Below, in pieces: positions 25,796 through 34,356 of a DNA stretch of 64,000 nucleotides. The notes below the pieces were generated by a model that saw only the letters and a list, made by a program, of their open reading frames with translations, made no database searches and had not been told where the DNA came from. The number at the start of each line of letters is the position of its first letter. The first letter of the stretch is position 1. This stretch comes from Bacteroidota bacterium (lineage in GTDB: Bacteria > Bacteroidota > Bacteroidia > Chitinophagales > LD1), in assembly GCA_018267385.1 (NCBI GenBank), contig JAFDYN010000003.1, positions 262,708 to 326,707 of the forward strand. The letters are read 5' to 3'. The position numbers and the translations under genes were made by a program.

Positions 25796-28780
25796 ATGAG
25801 CCTGGGTCAAATTGACCTCCGTATTTCACGATTTTTGAAAACCGTGCGATGGCTGCTGCCGGCCATAGTGCTGATGGTGGGCGTGCTGGTCATGGCAGGC
25901 TGGCAGTGGGATATAGAGGTACTACGCAGGCCGCTGCCTCACCTCGCAGCTATGAACCCCCTTTCCGCTGTTTTATTTATAGCAAGTAGTTTCTCCCTGC
26001 TGCTGTATCATGCCAGCGGACGCTACAGGTACATCGCGCTTATATTTGCAGTAGCTGGGGTTATTGTTGCTGCCTTGCGGATGATAGATGCTGCCGGGGG
26101 ATTAGGATGGGATATAGACCTCGTATTTTTTCGCCATCGGCTCTGGCTGGCGGAGCCCGGCAATGTGTCTAACCGCATGGGCCTCAATACGGCCCTGGGT
26201 TTCTTGCTCATATGCGCATCCCTTCTGCTCACATATATCAGGAGAGGCCTACTGATACAGCGGGCGGCTGTAGGCCTGGCGCTGGCTGCTATGGTGCTTG
26301 GCACTTTTTCATTGCTTTGCTATCTCTACTATGTGCCTGAGTTTTACTCCCTGCTGGGACTCCTGCCCATCTCTGTGCATTCTTCTATCTGCTTTATGCT
26401 CATGGCTGCTGCTATCGTGGGTATACATGAAGAGGTACCTCTCATGCGGGCTATAAACAGCCAGCACTATGGCGGGGTCATAGCCCGCAGGCTCATACCT
26501 GCCATCATGGGCCTAACCATCCTTTTTGGCTATATGCGCCTGTATGCCTCATGGCAAAGGCCCTTTAGCACTGAGCTGGGCGTGGCTATCCTGATCACCC
26601 TGATCATCATGTCCCTGATAGGACTGACATGGTACCTGGCAGCCCTGCTCAATAAGAGCGATAAACTGCGCACTGCTGCTGAGGTCAAATTGCAAAAGTT
26701 TAATAGCGACCTACGACAGGATGTATCACGCCAGACCCGCAAGATACTGGACAATGAGCAGCACTTTCGCGAGAAGATGGACAACATGCGCGAGGGCATA
26801 CAGATCATAGGTCATGACTGGCGCTATATCTATGTGAATGATGCACTGGTGGCACAGAGCCACTATACACGCGAGGAACTGATAGGCCGCACCCCTATGG
26901 AGCTGTATCCCGGTGTGGAGGCTACGGCGCTTTATGCTGTGCTGCAGGAAGTGATGACTCACCGCGTGGCGCGCCGTACAGAAGACGTATTCACCTTTCC
27001 CGATGGCAGCCAGAACTTCTTTGACATGAGTATACAGCCGGTGCCGGAGGGGATCTTTATCCTCTCAGTAGATATCACCGAGCAGCGCCGCAATGCCAAC
27101 CGGGTGCTGAAGATGAACCGCCTGTATGCCTTCCTGAGTGCTATCAATCAAAGCCTGGTGCACATCAGGGAGGAAAAGCAACTGCTGGACCGCCTCTGCG
27201 ATATAGCACTCGGCGCTGGCACTTTCAACGGGATGTGGCTGGGCCTTTACAATGCTGCCGGCAATGTGGACGTGAGCACACGAGATGCCGGTCCGGATGG
27301 TACCGTAGATGGTATCCACTTTGATAATATAGCGCCGGATGATCCGAGGTTCTACCATGTGCCTATAGGTGTGGCCTGGCGCACGGGCCAGTATGCAGTG
27401 AGCAACGATGCCTGGAGCGATCCGCACCTGACCCAGTGGCACGAGGTGATGCGTGAGCGCAATATCAAATCAGTGATCGGCTTTCCCCTCCGCAAGCATG
27501 GGGTAGTGGTAGGTGCGTTTGCATTTGTATGCGATACGGCCCACTTCTTTGATACGGAGGAGATAGCGCTACTGGACGAGGTGGCCGGAGATATCTCCTT
27601 TGCCCTGGAGGTGATGGATCAGGAGCGCAAACGCACCGAAGCGGAGCGCCTGCTGGAGGTCAATCAGGCACACCTGACGCGCGCGCAGGCTATCGCCCAC
27701 GTGGGCCACTGGGAGGCTAGCTTTGCTACGGGTATAGCGGTCTGGTCTGAGGAGTCCTGCCGCATGTTTGGCCTGGACCCGTCTGATCGCCTGCATTCGT
27801 ATGAGACGTGGCTGTCCTTTATCCATCCCGATGACCTGCAGATGGTACTGGAGGAAAATAAAAAGCCGGATGTGATACAGACCGGTGTATCCTTTGACCA
27901 CCGCATCATCTGGCGCGATGGTACCGTGCGCTACCTGCACTCAGAGGCCAAATATGAACTGAATGACCAAGGCCAGCCTATAGGCATGTACGGTATCTCA
28001 CAGGATATCACTGAGCGCAAGCTGGCAGAGCAGGAGATACACCAGCTCAATGAGCAGCTGGAGCACCGCGTAGAGGAGCGTACAGCAGAGCTCACCGAGG
28101 CCAATAAGGCGCTGGAAGCATTCAGCTACTCTGCCTCCCATGACCTGCGTGCACCGCTGCGCGCCATCAGTGGCTACATAGGCGTGATCAATGAGGAGTA
28201 TGGTAAGGATTTTAATAAGGACCTGACGCAGTTATTTGCGCAGGTGAGCGGTGGGGCTAAACGTATGAATGCGATCATAGATGACATGCTCACACTGGCC
28301 CGCTACAGCAAAGGCAACCTGCAGATCAGAGAGATAGATATGGATATGCTGGTACAGACTGTTTGGGACAATCTGAGTATCACTACGCCTAATCATGCCT
28401 GTCTGATCAAGCAGAAACTGCCTCTGGTCCAGGGTGATTTTTCCATGCTGGAGCAGGTATTGGTCAACCTGCTATCCAATGCTATTAAATATTCCTCTAA
28501 GAAAGCCGAACCCGCGATCACCATTGGCTGTAGTAGCACTGCTGCAGAAGTTACTTTCTTTATACAGGACAATGGAGCAGGCTTTGATATGGCCGCCTAT
28601 AGCAAACTGTTCGGGGCTTTTCAGAGGCTACACGGCGCTTCGGAATTTGAAGGCACAGGTGTGGGCCTGCTGCTGGTCAAGCGTATCATAGAGAAACATG
28701 GGGGCCTCGTATGGGCAGAGGGCAAAGTAGGGGAGGGTGCTACGTTCTATTTTTCGCTGCCATTGACTGATGATAAATGA
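25796..28780 (+). CDS. Membrane sensor histidine kinase with PAS-GAF-PAS domains
   Basis: A 994-residue kinase. The first 285 residues form a membrane region of about eight hydrophobic segments. Then come PAS (about 323-433, ending SVDITEQRR), GAF (about 448-608), a second PAS of the PAS_3 type (about 632-741, ending GISQDITERK), a coiled coil, HisKA (about 775-838, phospho-His near 782 in YSASHDLRAPLRAISG) and HATPase (about 878-993: NLLSNAIKYS, DNGAGFD, GTGVGLLLVKRI). The H-box is of the phytochrome/Rcp1-associated type. There is no receiver domain; the two response regulators at 19268 and 20027 are possible partners. The signal is unknown. Confidence 0.9.
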   Translation: MSLGQIDLRISRFLKTVRWLLPAIVLMVGVLVMAGWQWDIEVLRRPLPHLAAMNPLSAVLFIASSFSLLLYHASGRYRYIALIFAVAGVIVAALRMIDAAGGLGWDIDLVFFRHRLWLAEPGNVSNRMGLNTALGFLLICASLLLTYIRRGLLIQRAAVGLALAAMVLGTFSLLCYLYYVPEFYSLLGLLPISVHSSICFMLMAAAIVGIHEEVPLMRAINSQHYGGVIARRLIPAIMGLTILFGYMRLYASWQRPFSTELGVAILITLIIMSLIGLTWYLAALLNKSDKLRTAAEVKLQKFNSDLRQDVSRQTRKILDNEQHFREKMDNMREGIQIIGHDWRYIYVNDALVAQSHYTREELIGRTPMELYPGVEATALYAVLQEVMTHRVARRTEDVFTFPDGSQNFFDMSIQPVPEGIFILSVDITEQRRNANRVLKMNRLYAFLSAINQSLVHIREEKQLLDRLCDIALGAGTFNGMWLGLYNAAGNVDVSTRDAGPDGTVDGIHFDNIAPDDPRFYHVPIGVAWRTGQYAVSNDAWSDPHLTQWHEVMRERNIKSVIGFPLRKHGVVVGAFAFVCDTAHFFDTEEIALLDEVAGDISFALEVMDQERKRTEAERLLEVNQAHLTRAQAIAHVGHWEASFATGIAVWSEESCRMFGLDPSDRLHSYETWLSFIHPDDLQMVLEENKKPDVIQTGVSFDHRIIWRDGTVRYLHSEAKYELNDQGQPIGMYGISQDITERKLAEQEIHQLNEQLEHRVEERTAELTEANKALEAFSYSASHDLRAPLRAISGYIGVINEEYGKDFNKDLTQLFAQVSGGAKRMNAIIDDMLTLARYSKGNLQIREIDMDMLVQTVWDNLSITTPNHACLIKQKLPLVQGDFSMLEQVLVNLLSNAIKYSSKKAEPAITIGCSSTAAEVTFFIQDNGAGFDMAAYSKLFGAFQRLHGASEFEGTGVGLLLVKRIIEKHGGLVWAEGKVGEGATFYFSLPLTDDK

Positions 28781-28790
28781 TTAGCGAAAG

Positions 28791-28832
28791 TCCTCTCCTT
28801 CGGAGAGTCCCGAGTCATCGGGATGGGAGAGG
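28791..28832. repeat. REP-like compound hairpin between the kinase gene and mutS
   Basis: CTCTCC-TTC-GGAGAG (28793-28807) and CCCGA-GTCA-TCGGG (28809-28822) are enclosed by an outer TCCTCTCC/GGGAGAGGA stem. It separates two convergent genes by only 54 bases and probably ends both transcripts. Confidence 0.6.
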
Positions 28833-28834
28833 AG

Positions 28835-31456
28835 CTACTCCAGCATCTTCTTCAATTCATGCAATTTCATCAGCGCCTCTATCGGCGTCAGGGCATTGAT
28901 CTCCAGCTTCTCTATCTGCGCCGCCACCCCTTTCAGCTTCGGGTCCGTCATGTCAAACATGCTCATCTGCATTGTCTTGGCAGACATATTCCTCATCGTA
29001 TCCTTGATATCCGTTTGCACCCTCTTTGACTCCAGCTCCAGCAGTATCTCATTGGCACGGTCTACTATCAGGCGTGGCATACCCGCCATCTTCGCCACAT
29101 GTATACCAAAGCTATGCTCTGAGCCACCCGGCACCAGCTTGCGTAGGAAGATCACCTTATTGCCCACCTCCTTGGTAGAGACGTGGTAGTTTTTGATGCG
29201 CTCGTATTTATCTGCCAGCTCATTCAGCTCATGGTAGTGCGTGGCAAAGAGCGTCCGTGGGTGCGCCCTCGGGTAGTTGTGCAGAAACTCCGCCAGCGAC
29301 CAGGCTATTGAGATGCCATCATAGGTAGAGGTGCCGCGTCCTATCTCATCCAGCAGGATCAGGCTGCGCGCCGTCAGGTTATTCATGATACCCGCCGTCT
29401 CATTCATCTCCACCATAAAGGTCGATTCACCCGCACTAAGGTTGTCACTCGCCCCCACACGCGTGAAGATCTTGTCTACATAGCCTATCGTAGCCACAGA
29501 TGCCGGCACATAGCTGCCCACCTGCGCCATCAGCACGATGAGCGCTGTCTGGCGCAGCAGCGCAGACTTGCCGCTCATGTTAGGCCCGGTGATCATCAGG
29601 ATCTGCTGCTGCGTGTCATCGAGGTAGACATCATTCGGCACATACTTATCGCTTACTTCCAGTTGCTTCTCTATCACAGGGTGGCGGCCATCTTTGATAT
29701 AGATCGTGTGGCTGTCATTCACCTCAGGCTTGGTGTAGCCATTCAGCACGGCCACCTCTGCCATAGACAGCGTGCAGTCTACCTGCGCCGCAGCCTGCGC
29801 ATTCTGCTGTATCGTCACGGTAAACTCCTTCACATACCGCACCAGCTCGGCAAAGAGCCGCTCCTCCAGCGCCTGTATCTTCTCCTCCGCGCCGAGTACT
29901 TTATGCTCGTACTCTTTCAGCTCCTCGGTGATATAGCGCTCACAGTTGGCCAGTGTCTGCTTCCTGATCCATTCAGCGGGCACCTTATGCTTATGCGTAT
30001 TGGTCACCTCCAGGTAGTAGCCGAAGACGTTATTAAAGCCCACCTTGAGCGAGGTGATACCTGTGCGCAGCATCTCAGCCTCTTGTATCTTCAGGATGTA
30101 TTCCTTGCCCGAGTGCTTGATCTCGCGCAGCTCATCCAGGTCCTTGTCCACGCCGTCATTGATGAAATCCCCCTTAGAGATCATCGGCCCTGCCTCATCC
30201 CGCAGTACATGCGCGATACGCGATGTCAGGTGGGGGAGGAGAGATACTTTATCTGATAGTTTGGTCAGGCTATCGTGGCCCGATCTTCTCAGTGATTCTT
30301 TGATCGGCTCCAGGGCTAGCAGGCCGCGCTTGAGCTGTGATATCTCGCGCGGGTTGGCTTTGTCCAGCGCCACTTTAGAGATCAGGCGCTCCATATCGCC
30401 CATGTGGCGCAGGTGCTTGCGCAGCTCATCGCCGGCACTGTTGCTCTTCACATAGTACTCCACCGCATCAAGCCGCTCCTGTATCGCGCCGAGGTCTATG
30501 AGCGGCATCACGATCCAGCGCTTCAGCAGGCGCGCACCCATGGGGCTCACCGTGCAGTCCAGCACATCCAGCAGTGTGCGGCCACCCTGATGCGGGCTGT
30601 ACACCAGCTCCAGATTGCGGATGGTAAAGCGGTCCAGCCATACATAGCTCGTCTCGCTGATCCGTGTCAGGCGCGAGATGTGCGAAAGGTTGTGGTGCTC
30701 GGTGTCCTTCAGGTATTGCACCGCCGCACCCGCCGCGATGATCGCCGTCTCCTCCGCCTCTATGCCAAAGCCTTTCAGCGAGTTGGTCTCAAATAGTTTC
30801 AGCAGCGTGTCGTATGCATGCTCCTTGGTGTACACCCAGTCCTCCATCCGCGCGGCCGGTATGCGGGTGCCAAAGCGCTCTGTAAACTCCCGCTGCCGCG
30901 CGCGCGGGTACAGTATCTCAGACGGCGCGAGGCCCTGTATGATCTTATCGATATAGGCCAGCGTACCCTCGGCTATCAGAAACTCCCCCGTAGAAATATC
31001 TACAAACGCCGCCCCGTACACATCCTTGTCAAAAAACACCGACGCGAGGAAGTTATTCGCTTTTGTATTCAGGATATTATCGCCCGTCACCACGCCCGGC
31101 GTCACCATCTCAGTCACCCCGCGCTTGACGATGCCCTTGGCAGCCTTGGGATCTTCCAACTGATCACACACCGCCACCTTGTAGCCCGCGCGTACCAGCT
31201 TTGGCAGGTACGTATCCAGCGAGTGATGCGGAAAGCCCGCCAGCTCCACCTCCGTGGCCTTGCCATTGGCGCGCTTCGTCAGTGTGATGCCCAGCACACC
31301 CGCCGTCGTCACCGCATCCCGCGAAAAGGTCTCATAAAAGTCCCCCACACGGAAAAGCAGGATCGCATCCGGGTACTTTGCCTTAAAGGCATTGTACTGC
31401 TTCATCATCGGTGTCTCCACCTCCGAGCCATCATTTTTGATGAGTGTTTTGGCCAT
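28835..31456 (-). CDS. mutS: DNA mismatch repair protein MutS
   Basis: An 873-residue mismatch-recognition ATPase. The N-terminal domain has the mismatch-contacting Phe-x-Glu in RVGDFYETF. The ATPase domain has Walker A GPNMSGKSALLRQ near residue 622, DEIGRGTSTYDG (Walker B and signature) and the ATHYHEL His. The Thr to Ala change after GKS in Walker A is, as I recall, ordinary in Bacteroidota MutS. Length and domain order are normal. Its 5' end borders the AT-rich accessory insertion, and a short leader (-7-like TAAGTTCG at 31469-31476) precedes the ATG. Confidence 0.97.
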   Translation of the reverse strand: MAKTLIKNDGSEVETPMMKQYNAFKAKYPDAILLFRVGDFYETFSRDAVTTAGVLGITLTKRANGKATEVELAGFPHHSLDTYLPKLVRAGYKVAVCDQLEDPKAAKGIVKRGVTEMVTPGVVTGDNILNTKANNFLASVFFDKDVYGAAFVDISTGEFLIAEGTLAYIDKIIQGLAPSEILYPRARQREFTERFGTRIPAARMEDWVYTKEHAYDTLLKLFETNSLKGFGIEAEETAIIAAGAAVQYLKDTEHHNLSHISRLTRISETSYVWLDRFTIRNLELVYSPHQGGRTLLDVLDCTVSPMGARLLKRWIVMPLIDLGAIQERLDAVEYYVKSNSAGDELRKHLRHMGDMERLISKVALDKANPREISQLKRGLLALEPIKESLRRSGHDSLTKLSDKVSLLPHLTSRIAHVLRDEAGPMISKGDFINDGVDKDLDELREIKHSGKEYILKIQEAEMLRTGITSLKVGFNNVFGYYLEVTNTHKHKVPAEWIRKQTLANCERYITEELKEYEHKVLGAEEKIQALEERLFAELVRYVKEFTVTIQQNAQAAAQVDCTLSMAEVAVLNGYTKPEVNDSHTIYIKDGRHPVIEKQLEVSDKYVPNDVYLDDTQQQILMITGPNMSGKSALLRQTALIVLMAQVGSYVPASVATIGYVDKIFTRVGASDNLSAGESTFMVEMNETAGIMNNLTARSLILLDEIGRGTSTYDGISIAWSLAEFLHNYPRAHPRTLFATHYHELNELADKYERIKNYHVSTKEVGNKVIFLRKLVPGGSEHSFGIHVAKMAGMPRLIVDRANEILLELESKRVQTDIKDTMRNMSAKTMQMSMFDMTDPKLKGVAAQIEKLEINALTPIEALMKLHELKKMLE

Positions 31457-31593
31457 AGCTTAGAGGGCCGAACTTAATAATTATGACTCTAAAATCATGA
31501 ACTTAATATTCACAGAAATTCAAGTCTATAATGGTTTATTGTAACGGGTGGTGTCTATAAGAACACAAGTCATATTATTATATTAGTCAATCA

Positions 31594-32364
31594 ATGAAAA
31601 GTATGAAAGAGATAGACATTTTAAAAGCGTCAAAATTCTATTCAGAAATGCTTGATAGCTTCGCATCCTCTGCAAAAATCGATGTCGACTATTCCGCTAC
31701 TAATGTGAGTAAGGCTATTTATTTCCACGTCGTTAAAATGAAGTATGCAGGTTGGAAACACCGAGTCAATTTCAATAGATTTAAGAAGTATACAAGTGCA
31801 GAATTATTTCAGGATATTGTGGCATTTTATCTTAAAGCTATCTTGCCTAGCCATTATCAGTTGGAGCTAGAAAGAAAGGTAAACAAATCTCAACCTGATA
31901 TTGCAATATATATTGATGGCAAATGCGTATTTATTATAGAAGTTAAAACTTCTATAGGTTGGCAAAGACCAGCTTATAAAAGTGAAGACCCATATGTGGA
32001 TTTTCGAAATAGAGTAAATCAGTTATCTAATGATTTTAGTATTCCTCGTCAAAATATTCTATACATTTTTGAAGATCATGGGAATGTTGGAGTGAGATTT
32101 TCCAGTAAATTTTGGGATCGTAAAAATCATAGACCGATCATGTTAAGGCCCCAAGATTTTCCCTATTCAATAATTTATCCACTGTTTAATGGAACAGATC
32201 CTTCGTACTGGGAAAAAAATACTATAGATAGGAAGAAAGAATATTTAGATATCTCTGATGCGCAAATTTTGGAAGCGGCTAGCAAAAACATTGTATTCCC
32301 TTTCGAAAAAATTGTAGAATTACTTATGGAGCGAATTGATAATTTTCTTTTGCCAAATGTCTAA
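31594..32364 (+). CDS. Solitary PD-(D/E)XK nuclease-like protein, probably acquired
   Basis: A 256-residue protein with a restriction-endonuclease-like core: QPDIAIYIDGKCVFIIEVKTSIG supplies the Asp of PD and the Glu-x-Lys of the EVK half-motif. The N-terminal 90 residues are helical and may bind DNA (MKYAGWKHRVNFNRFKKY). No methyltransferase is adjacent. The coding sequence is clearly richer in A and T than its neighbours mutS and the RNA methyltransferase. Its last two codons fall within a 98-base repeat of the methyltransferase 5' end. Likely a DNA-cleaving accessory or defence protein; the exact family is not recognised. Confidence 0.6.
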   Translation: MKSMKEIDILKASKFYSEMLDSFASSAKIDVDYSATNVSKAIYFHVVKMKYAGWKHRVNFNRFKKYTSAELFQDIVAFYLKAILPSHYQLELERKVNKSQPDIAIYIDGKCVFIIEVKTSIGWQRPAYKSEDPYVDFRNRVNQLSNDFSIPRQNILYIFEDHGNVGVRFSSKFWDRKNHRPIMLRPQDFPYSIIYPLFNGTDPSYWEKNTIDRKKEYLDISDAQILEAASKNIVFPFEKIVELLMERIDNFLLPNV

Positions 32365-32456
32365 CGTCTCTCTCATGTGCAAATTCCAAAACTCCGATCT
32401 CCCCCGCCTCACCCCCGAGCATTTCAAAGCCAATGAGAAGCTACCTATTATTATCG
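32359..32456 (+). repeat. Imperfect direct repeat, copy A, of the RNA methyltransferase 5' end
   Basis: These 98 bases match 33067-33164 with nine mismatches, mostly at third codon positions. The homology covers a short upstream stretch and the first 27 codons of the SpoU-type gene, then stops abruptly. Copy B is the working gene start. Confidence 0.9.
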
Positions 32457-32506
32457 GTGATGCTGTTTCAATATCTTTCACCTGCTGTTTCGTGGGCTTC
32501 AGCTAG
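32375..32506 (+). pseudogene. Truncated 5' remnant of a SpoU-type RNA methyltransferase gene
   Basis: The frame opens at an ATG and encodes a 43-residue peptide. The first 27 residues parallel the intact protein at 33083 (KFQNSDLPRLTPEHFKANEK against KLQNSELPRLTPEQFKANEK); the remainder is unrelated, and a stop follows at 32504. It lacks all catalytic motifs. The substitutions suggest it derives from a diverged allele rather than a fresh duplication. Confidence 0.75.
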
Positions 32507-32508
32507 CA

Positions 32509-32964
32509 CTACTCTCTCTTTATCAGCCATACATTTTCGCTGTCTATACTCATTATTTTATAATGAAGTACCATAGTGTCTTCTAATACTACTTTCAGCA
32601 TAGGATTTTGCTTGTCCCCAAACCAGAGTCCCTCTTGATTCCTGACACTATAAACTATGCGTTCCCAGTGCTTAGGCTGGATGTTTTCAGGATACCATGT
32701 CGTATCCATAGTGGAGGGTAATGATACTGTCAGGCTGTCACGGGTAAACCAAAGAGTGATACAGTGCTTATTATCAGGTCTTGCCGGTTCTTCATAAGTT
32801 AGTTTTAAAGTGTCGATTTCCCTTAGATCAGGATTGAGATCGTAAAACTCACTCGTCCACCAGAAACCACCTTTTGAGAGAAGCGCGCAGTTATCATTAG
32901 ATTGTTTGAGGTTGCCAGAAAGATCGAACAACCACATAGCCGATAAAGCTAGAATGTATTTCAT
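32509..32964 (-). CDS. Small exported protein of unknown function
   Basis: A 151-residue protein with an N-terminal hydrophobic segment (MKYILALSAMWLFDLSG). The rest is beta-rich with TLKLTYEE, HCITLWFTRD and the C-terminus SIDSENVWLIKRE, loosely like the lipocalin-like small exported proteins of Bacteroidota. It lies between the two copies of the methyltransferase 5' repeat, on the opposite strand, so it belongs to the inserted segment. Family not recognised. Confidence 0.5.
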   Translation of the reverse strand: MKYILALSAMWLFDLSGNLKQSNDNCALLSKGGFWWTSEFYDLNPDLREIDTLKLTYEEPARPDNKHCITLWFTRDSLTVSLPSTMDTTWYPENIQPKHWERIVYSVRNQEGLWFGDKQNPMLKVVLEDTMVLHYKIMSIDSENVWLIKRE

Positions 32965-33082
32965 TAAGCGTTTATATTAAAATCACTTTAGCATCGAAAA
33001 GTCACAGATTTTTGGATTCTAAATCGCTTTATTATTCTTTGCATTGTCTGATATCTAATGTCTATAGTCTAACGTCTCGCTC

Positions 33083-33628
33083 ATGCGCAAACTCCAAAAC
33101 TCCGAGCTCCCCCGCCTCACCCCCGAGCAGTTCAAAGCCAATGAGAAGCTACCCGTCATCATCGTGCTGGACAATGTCCGCTCGCACCTGAATGTCGGCT
33201 CCGTCTTCCGTTCAGCAGATGCCTTTCTCATAGAGGCCATCTACCTCTGCGGCATCACCGGCACACCCCCACACCGCGACATCCACAAGGCCGCCCTCGG
33301 CGCCACCGAGACTGTAGAGTGGAAATACTTTGAAACTACAGCGGCTGCCGTCGAGGCACTCAAAACCAACGGCTACCAGATAGCCTCCATAGAGCAAGCC
33401 GAAAAAGCCACCATGCTGAATGACCTGAACTACGCAGGAGAGAAGCTGGCTTTAGTATTCGGCAACGAAGTAGACGGTGTAGACCAGCAGATCGTCACCG
33501 CCTCAGACAAGGTCATAGAGATACCCCAATACGGCACCAAGCATTCACTCAATATCTCAGTATCAGTAGGGATCGTTCTCTGGGAGATCGCACGGAATAC
33601 AAGTATCACAGAGCGCACAAAGGTTTGA
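33083..33628 (+). CDS. TrmH/SpoU family RNA 2'-O-methyltransferase
   Basis: A 181-residue SPOUT methyltransferase. Motif 1 is NVGSVFRSADAF (Asn and catalytic Arg), motif 2 LALVFGNEVDGV (Glu), motif 3 EIPQYGTKHSLNISVSVGIVLWE (the knot with Ser-Leu-Asn-Ser-type core), so all three family motifs are intact. It methylates ribose in tRNA or rRNA; the exact base is not readable. The gene carries copy B of a 98-base repeat at its 5' end. Its last codons run into a CTCTGTG-type repeat region downstream. Confidence 0.9.
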   Translation: MRKLQNSELPRLTPEQFKANEKLPVIIVLDNVRSHLNVGSVFRSADAFLIEAIYLCGITGTPPHRDIHKAALGATETVEWKYFETTAAAVEALKTNGYQIASIEQAEKATMLNDLNYAGEKLALVFGNEVDGVDQQIVTASDKVIEIPQYGTKHSLNISVSVGIVLWEIARNTSITERTKV

Positions 33629-33648
33629 GTTAAACAGCCAATTGAGAA

Positions 33649-33745
33649 CACAGAGGTTTGAATGCATTCCTCTGTGATCCCAAACAATCAGCTCTATGAG
33701 TAATAAAATCTCAGTGAACTCTGTGATAAACTCTGAGCCCTCTGC
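33649..33745. repeat. CACAGAGG hairpin and degenerate CTCTGTG tandem repeats
   Basis: CACAGAGG (33649-33656) pairs with CCTCTGTG (33669-33676). From about 33710 follow four degenerate units: CTCAGTGAA, CTCTGTGATAAA, CTCTGAGCC, CTCTGCGTAG. This repeat style resembles the intergenic repeats that flank GxxExxY genes in many Bacteroidota. The hairpin may terminate the methyltransferase transcript. Confidence 0.5.
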
Positions 33746-33759
33746 GTAGTGAAAAACTC

Positions 33760-34356
33760 TTACAAGCGAACAACTATCTCCGCCCCCTCATACTCATACT
33801 CCTCATTAGAGCAGATAATGACTACTCGCTGCTGTGGGTCATTCTTCACTAGTACATTCGTCCAGTCGCGCCAGTGGTGATCCATATTGGCAGTAGGCTC
33901 ATCGAGTAGCAGGATGTCGCTCTTGGTATAGTATGCCAGTGCCAGCTTCACCCGCTGCTTCATACCTGAGGAGCAGTCGCGTATTTCTTTGGTAGCGGGA
34001 ATGTCTATTGCTTTGAGCAGGTCAGCCGCAGTGATGCCATGTAGCGCGCGCATCTGCTGGTGAAAGGCCACCATCTCAGCCACGGTCAGCTCCTCCGGCA
34101 GGTCCAGGTAGGGTGCGCTATAGCTGATGTGTTGGTATATCTCATCGGCAGGGATCGTAGCGCCGCTGTGCGTATAGATCACCTTGCCTTCGTTAGGCGT
34201 CACCATGCCGGAGATGACTTTCAGCAGCGTGCTTTTGCCGGAGCCATTAGCCCCCGTGATAGCATACCTGCCGCCGGACTCAAAGACTGCCGACACGCCG
34301 CGGTAGATCCACTGGCTGCCGTACTTCTTAGAGACCTTGTCCAGCTCAATCTTCAT
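33760..34356 (-). CDS. ABC transporter ATP-binding protein, no permease nearby
   Basis: A 198-residue ABC ATPase: Walker A GANGSGKST (about residues 36-44), signature CSSGMKQRVKLAL, Walker B ILLLDEPT. The H-loop position after Walker B reads VVIICSNEEYEY, with Asn in place of the usual His. It overlaps the start of lpxA by 11 bases and is coupled to it. It is CcmA-like in size; no transmembrane subunit is in the window. Possible role in export of lipid or haem, or in a soluble process; not determinable here. Confidence 0.82.
   Translation of the reverse strand: MKIELDKVSKKYGSQWIYRGVSAVFESGGRYAITGANGSGKSTLLKVISGMVTPNEGKVIYTHSGATIPADEIYQHISYSAPYLDLPEELTVAEMVAFHQQMRALHGITAADLLKAIDIPATKEIRDCSSGMKQRVKLALAYYTKSDILLLDEPTANMDHHWRDWTNVLVKNDPQQRVVIICSNEEYEYEGAEIVVRL

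Noticed and set aside
28835..31456. Defective MutS because of GKSA in Walker A
   Set aside because: As far as I know Ala at this position is ordinary in MutS of this phylum; all other ATPase motifs are intact.
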